From NCBI GenBank assembly GCA_948517135.1, contig CAORJJ010000043.1, positions 10,817 through 17,069 on the forward strand: a stretch of 6,253 nt of DNA, in the 5' to 3' direction. Below the pieces are notes generated by a model. That model was not told the origin of the DNA. It worked only from the letters and a program-made list of their open reading frames with translations, and ran no database searches. Below, one piece after another: positions 6,211 through 6,253 of this stretch (position 1 is the first letter of the stretch; each line of letters begins with the position of its first letter). Source of the DNA: an uncultured Clostridia bacterium. Its GTDB lineage: Bacteria; Bacillota; Clostridia; TANB77; CAG-508. The position numbers and the translations under genes are program-made.

Positions 6211-6249
6211 AAAAAACTAGATATGGTAATATTTTACATATCTAGTTTT
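6211..6249 (-). terminator. Intrinsic terminator of the gene upstream of the window edge
   Basis: AAAACTAGATATG (6213-6225) pairs perfectly with CATATCTAGTTTT (6237-6249) around an 11-base loop, a 13-bp stem. Read on the minus strand the hairpin ends in U6 (6216-6211), four of which are inside the stem. It probably ends a minus-strand transcript coming from beyond base 6253, separating it from the ligase operon. Plus-strand reading gives only U4 before A, so it could work weakly for a plus-strand transcript. Confidence 0.75.
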
Positions 6250-6253
6250 ATCT

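Noticed and set aside
1..6253. CRISPR arrays, tRNA or rRNA genes, insertion sequences, phage or defence genes
   Set aside because: No direct-repeat array, cloverleaf, transposase motif or terminal inverted repeat pair was seen on either strand; all long frames are explained by the listed genes.

Overview
The window is very A+T-rich bacterial DNA, read with the standard code: UGA serves as a stop and Trp is UGG. Shine-Dalgarno sites are AGGAG/AAAGGAGG-like, TTG starts occur, and Arg codons are mostly AGA. MutS2, a Clostridium-style ECF sigma/anti-sigma pair and SKSK-type acyl ligase motifs point to a low-GC Firmicute, most likely an uncultured clostridial (gut-type) lineage. The genus cannot be fixed from the sequence alone.

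Layout. (1) Bases 1-627, minus strand: a two-gene signalling unit. It holds an ECF sigma factor gene and, overlapping it by ATGA, the first 33 codons of a probable anti-sigma gene that runs off the left edge. The sigma gene carries a one-base frameshift at 532-533. The reading frame annotated from a TTG at 524 is only the back part of a 176-residue protein that starts at a TTG with a good ribosome site at 627. (2) Bases 628-868: a divergent control region for the sigma unit and mutS2. (3) Bases 869-3211, plus strand: a complete mutS2 with MutS-type ATPase, coiled coil, KOW-like and Smr domains. (4) Bases 3211-3241: one hairpin that serves as terminator in both directions; it overlaps the mutS2 stop codon and holds the stop codon of the converging gene in its loop. 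(5) Bases 3223-6065, minus strand: three co-directional genes in transcription order, an AMP-forming acyl-CoA ligase, a permuted papain-like (YiiX-type) cysteine hydrolase and a hotdog-fold acyl-CoA thioesterase. The last two are 12 bases apart. The ligase is separated from the hydrolase by 80 bases holding an internal promoter-like sequence and no clear terminator. (6) Bases 6066-6253: the ligase control region, with a promoter, two operator-like inverted repeats and the terminator of whatever lies upstream.

Function. The three minus-strand genes read as a small acyl-group module: activate a fatty acid, act on an amide/ester or acyl substrate, and release the acyl group from CoA. The operator-like sites before the ligase suggest repressor control. 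mutS2 is a housekeeping gene linked to recombination control and to rescue of collided ribosomes. The least ordinary observation is the broken sigma factor gene beside an anti-sigma gene whose visible start is intact.
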